From positions 62,001-126,000 of the forward strand of contig NZ_QAAD01000010.1 of NCBI RefSeq assembly GCF_003046625.1: DNA of 64,000 nucleotides. The letters are read 5' to 3'. The position numbers and the translations under genes are program-made. The stretch is from Mangrovibacterium marinum (GTDB taxonomy: Bacteria > Bacteroidota > Bacteroidia > Bacteroidales > Prolixibacteraceae). The notes under the pieces are model-generated. The model had not been told where the DNA came from. It was given only the letters and a program-made list of their open reading frames with translations, and ran no database searches. The number at the start of each line of letters is the position of its first letter. Within the stretch, counting starts at the first letter, position 1. This document shows, one piece after another, positions 61,823-64,000 of this stretch.

Positions 61823-63645
61823 TTGTAAAAATGCGAAAATACGCCTTCCTGGTTTATCATGGTGAATATGAGCTTTTCTTGAATAAGCTGCACGAGCACG
61901 GTGTGGTTCATGTGGTTAATTCAGGTCAGGATTTGTCGGATGCCGAAGAGCTGTTGGCGCACCGCGAACAACATAAGCGGGTGATGAAAGCCATCAAAGA
62001 ATTGCGGAAGATCGAAACAGAGGATTCTCCATTCGATATTGGCCCGCAACAGGCTGTTGACCGGTATTACGAGCTGATCAAAGAACGTGAACACCTGCAT
62101 TCCGAAATTGAACACCTGAAAAAAGAGCATGCGCATACCGAGCCGTGGGGAGAGTTTGATCCTCAGCTGCTGGAAAAGCTGAAGGCCCGGGGGCGCGAAG
62201 TCCTGCTATATACTTGTGCCCGGCGCTGTTGTAAGCCCGAGTGGGAGAAGGATTTTCCCCTGTTTATCGTTAACCGGGTGGGCACAACCGTTTATATGGC
62301 TCTGGTAACCAACGGCGATGGTGACACCATTGATGCAGACCCCGTACGCATGCCTACGCACAGTTTGAAACAGCTAGAGAAGATGCAGCAAGAGGCACAG
62401 CATCAGCTGGATGAAGTGGAAGGACAGCTAAACCGGCTGGCCGCCCATGTTGATCAGCTGGAAGCCTATCAGCTCGAGCTCATGGAACGTTATACTTTCG
62501 AAAAGGTATTCAAGGAAACCGAACAGCTTGCCGAATCAAAAGTGTCGGTTTTGTACGGATGGGTGCCCGAAACCAAAGCCGATGAGTTGGAGAAGTTCCT
62601 GCAGCAAGACTCGATCCTCTATCAGGTGAGCGACCCTACACGGAAGGATGATGTGCCTGTGTTGTTGAAAAACAGTCGTTTGAGCAGGCTCTTCGAGAGT
62701 ATTGGCCAGCTGTACAGCTTACCCAATTATGGTGAGATGGATCTGACCGCTTTCTTTGCGCCCTTCTACTGGCTGTTTTTCGGTTTTTGCCTGGGTGATG
62801 CAGGCTACGGAATTCTGTTGGCTTTATCCGGATTTTTGCTGCGCAATCGTTTGGGCGAGAAAATGCGGAACACCATGACGCTGGTTGGCCTGCTGGGCCT
62901 GTCTACCATTTTGTTTGGTATTATCGGGGGAACCTTTTTCGGAATGAACCTCTACGAAATGAAGTTTGCCCTGTGGGGCGATGTTGCCCGGCATTTCGAC
63001 CCGGCAAACAACGGCGACAAATTTAATATCAACGATCATCTGTTTAATCTGGCCCTTATTCTGGGAGCTGTGCAGATTATATTCGGCATGTTCATCAAGG
63101 TGATGAATGAGTCGCGGATGTATGGTTTTAAGAATGCCTTGGGCAGTCTTGGCTGGTTCGTCCTGGTTGTCGGCGGAATATTGGTCTATGCGTTGTCGCA
63201 GCTGGGGCTGCCATCGCTGGTGGTCGACATCGCAACCTGGACGGTTGTGGCAGCGGGTGGAGCGGGAGCTTTCCTGTTTAACAACCCCGAACGCAATATT
63301 TTTGCCAACATTGGTGCCGGCTTGTGGGATGCTTACAATATGGTTTCCGGCTTGCTGGGCGACTTGTTATCTTATATCCGTCTGTTTGCATTGGGGATCT
63401 CCAGTGCAATCCTGGGCTATGTTTTCAACAGCCTGGCCATGGCCTTGTCGCCCGATGTTCCGGTGTTGAAGTGGATCGTTATGGTGATCATCCTGCTCAT
63501 TGGTCATGGTATTAATATGTTTATGAGTTCGCTCGGCTCGTTTGTACACCCGATGCGTCTTACATTTGTCGAATTTTATAAAAACTCCGGTTTTATTGGC
63601 GGTGGAAAAAAATATCAACCTTTTGCCAGAACAACCAAAAAGTAA
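61819..63645 (+). CDS. atpI: V-type ATP synthase subunit I (a subunit)
   Basis: 608 residues, slightly shorter than many. The cytoplasmic N-terminal half (1-300) has long coiled coils (LEKMQQEAQHQLDEVEGQLN); about seven membrane helices follow from 313 (FFAPFYWLFFGFCLGDAGYG). RLFALGISSAILGYVFNSLA holds the conserved Arg that faces the ring and is needed for ion passage. GGAGG lies 6 bp before the ATG. Confidence 0.95.
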   Translation: MIVKMRKYAFLVYHGEYELFLNKLHEHGVVHVVNSGQDLSDAEELLAHREQHKRVMKAIKELRKIETEDSPFDIGPQQAVDRYYELIKEREHLHSEIEHLKKEHAHTEPWGEFDPQLLEKLKARGREVLLYTCARRCCKPEWEKDFPLFIVNRVGTTVYMALVTNGDGDTIDADPVRMPTHSLKQLEKMQQEAQHQLDEVEGQLNRLAAHVDQLEAYQLELMERYTFEKVFKETEQLAESKVSVLYGWVPETKADELEKFLQQDSILYQVSDPTRKDDVPVLLKNSRLSRLFESIGQLYSLPNYGEMDLTAFFAPFYWLFFGFCLGDAGYGILLALSGFLLRNRLGEKMRNTMTLVGLLGLSTILFGIIGGTFFGMNLYEMKFALWGDVARHFDPANNGDKFNINDHLFNLALILGAVQIIFGMFIKVMNESRMYGFKNALGSLGWFVLVVGGILVYALSQLGLPSLVVDIATWTVVAAGGAGAFLFNNPERNIFANIGAGLWDAYNMVSGLLGDLLSYIRLFALGISSAILGYVFNSLAMALSPDVPVLKWIVMVIILLIGHGINMFMSSLGSFVHPMRLTFVEFYKNSGFIGGGKKYQPFARTTKK

Positions 63646-63664
63646 AACAATTAAATCAACTTAA

Positions 63665-64000
<336 letters not shown>

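Overview
The window comes from a member of the Bacteroidota, probably a Bacteroidales/Marinilabiliales-type environmental bacterium (the lineage is inference). The evidence is a SusC/SusD pair with its own ECF sigma factor and FecR anti-sigma factor, a type IX secretion sorting tail on a sialidase, many lipoproteins, promoter boxes of the TTTG...TAnnTTTG type with few Shine-Dalgarno sites, and a bacterial V-type ATPase operon.

Layout. 1-4.2 kb: end of a maltodextrin cluster (GH65 phosphorylase tail, secreted GH13, lipoprotein GH13). 4.4-11.9 kb: ECF sigma/FecR/SusC/SusD nutrient-uptake locus closed by a strong terminator. 12-13.1 kb: transposase remnant and a PepSY-like lipoprotein. 13.3-22.6 kb: a tightly packed minus-strand operon of eight genes built around a 1035-residue tubulin/FtsZ-like GTPase, with two look-alike three-helix membrane proteins, a zinc-ribbon/MORN membrane protein and four exported proteins. 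This is the best candidate for an undescribed system. 23.6-30.8 kb: histidine phosphatase, tricorn-type protease, a 12 x 21 bp heptad-coding array running into a stand-alone Pycsar-type effector membrane protein, a dispersed repeat, a TetR regulator and a truncated haemoglobin. 31.2-34.8 kb: PEP carboxylase followed at once by an LCIB-family (theta-type) carbonic anhydrase homologue, which suggests local bicarbonate supply. 34.9-38.9 kb: MazG, a Qnr-like pentapeptide protein, a lipoprotein, a second copy of the dispersed repeat and an outer-membrane barrel. 39.2-45.5 kb: heavy-metal RND efflux operon. 46-48.7 kb: a tetrahaem cytochrome/SUMF1 fusion with a Tat-exported Gfo/Idh/MocA oxidoreductase. 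49.3-52.3 kb: GH33 sialidase. 52.8-56.2 kb: MscS channel, a ParDE module flanked by a 72-bp duplication of the MscS gene end, a double-Mop protein and TrmO. 56.6-64 kb: V-ATPase operon E-DUF2764-A-B-D-I-K, cut by the window end.

Most genes are ordinary for the phylum. The unusual material is the tubulin operon, the PEPC/LCIB pair, the cytochrome/SUMF1 fusion, the heptad array beside the Pycsar effector, the ParDE insertion footprint and the dispersed repeat. All family assignments were made by reading motifs in the translations; no database search was run.
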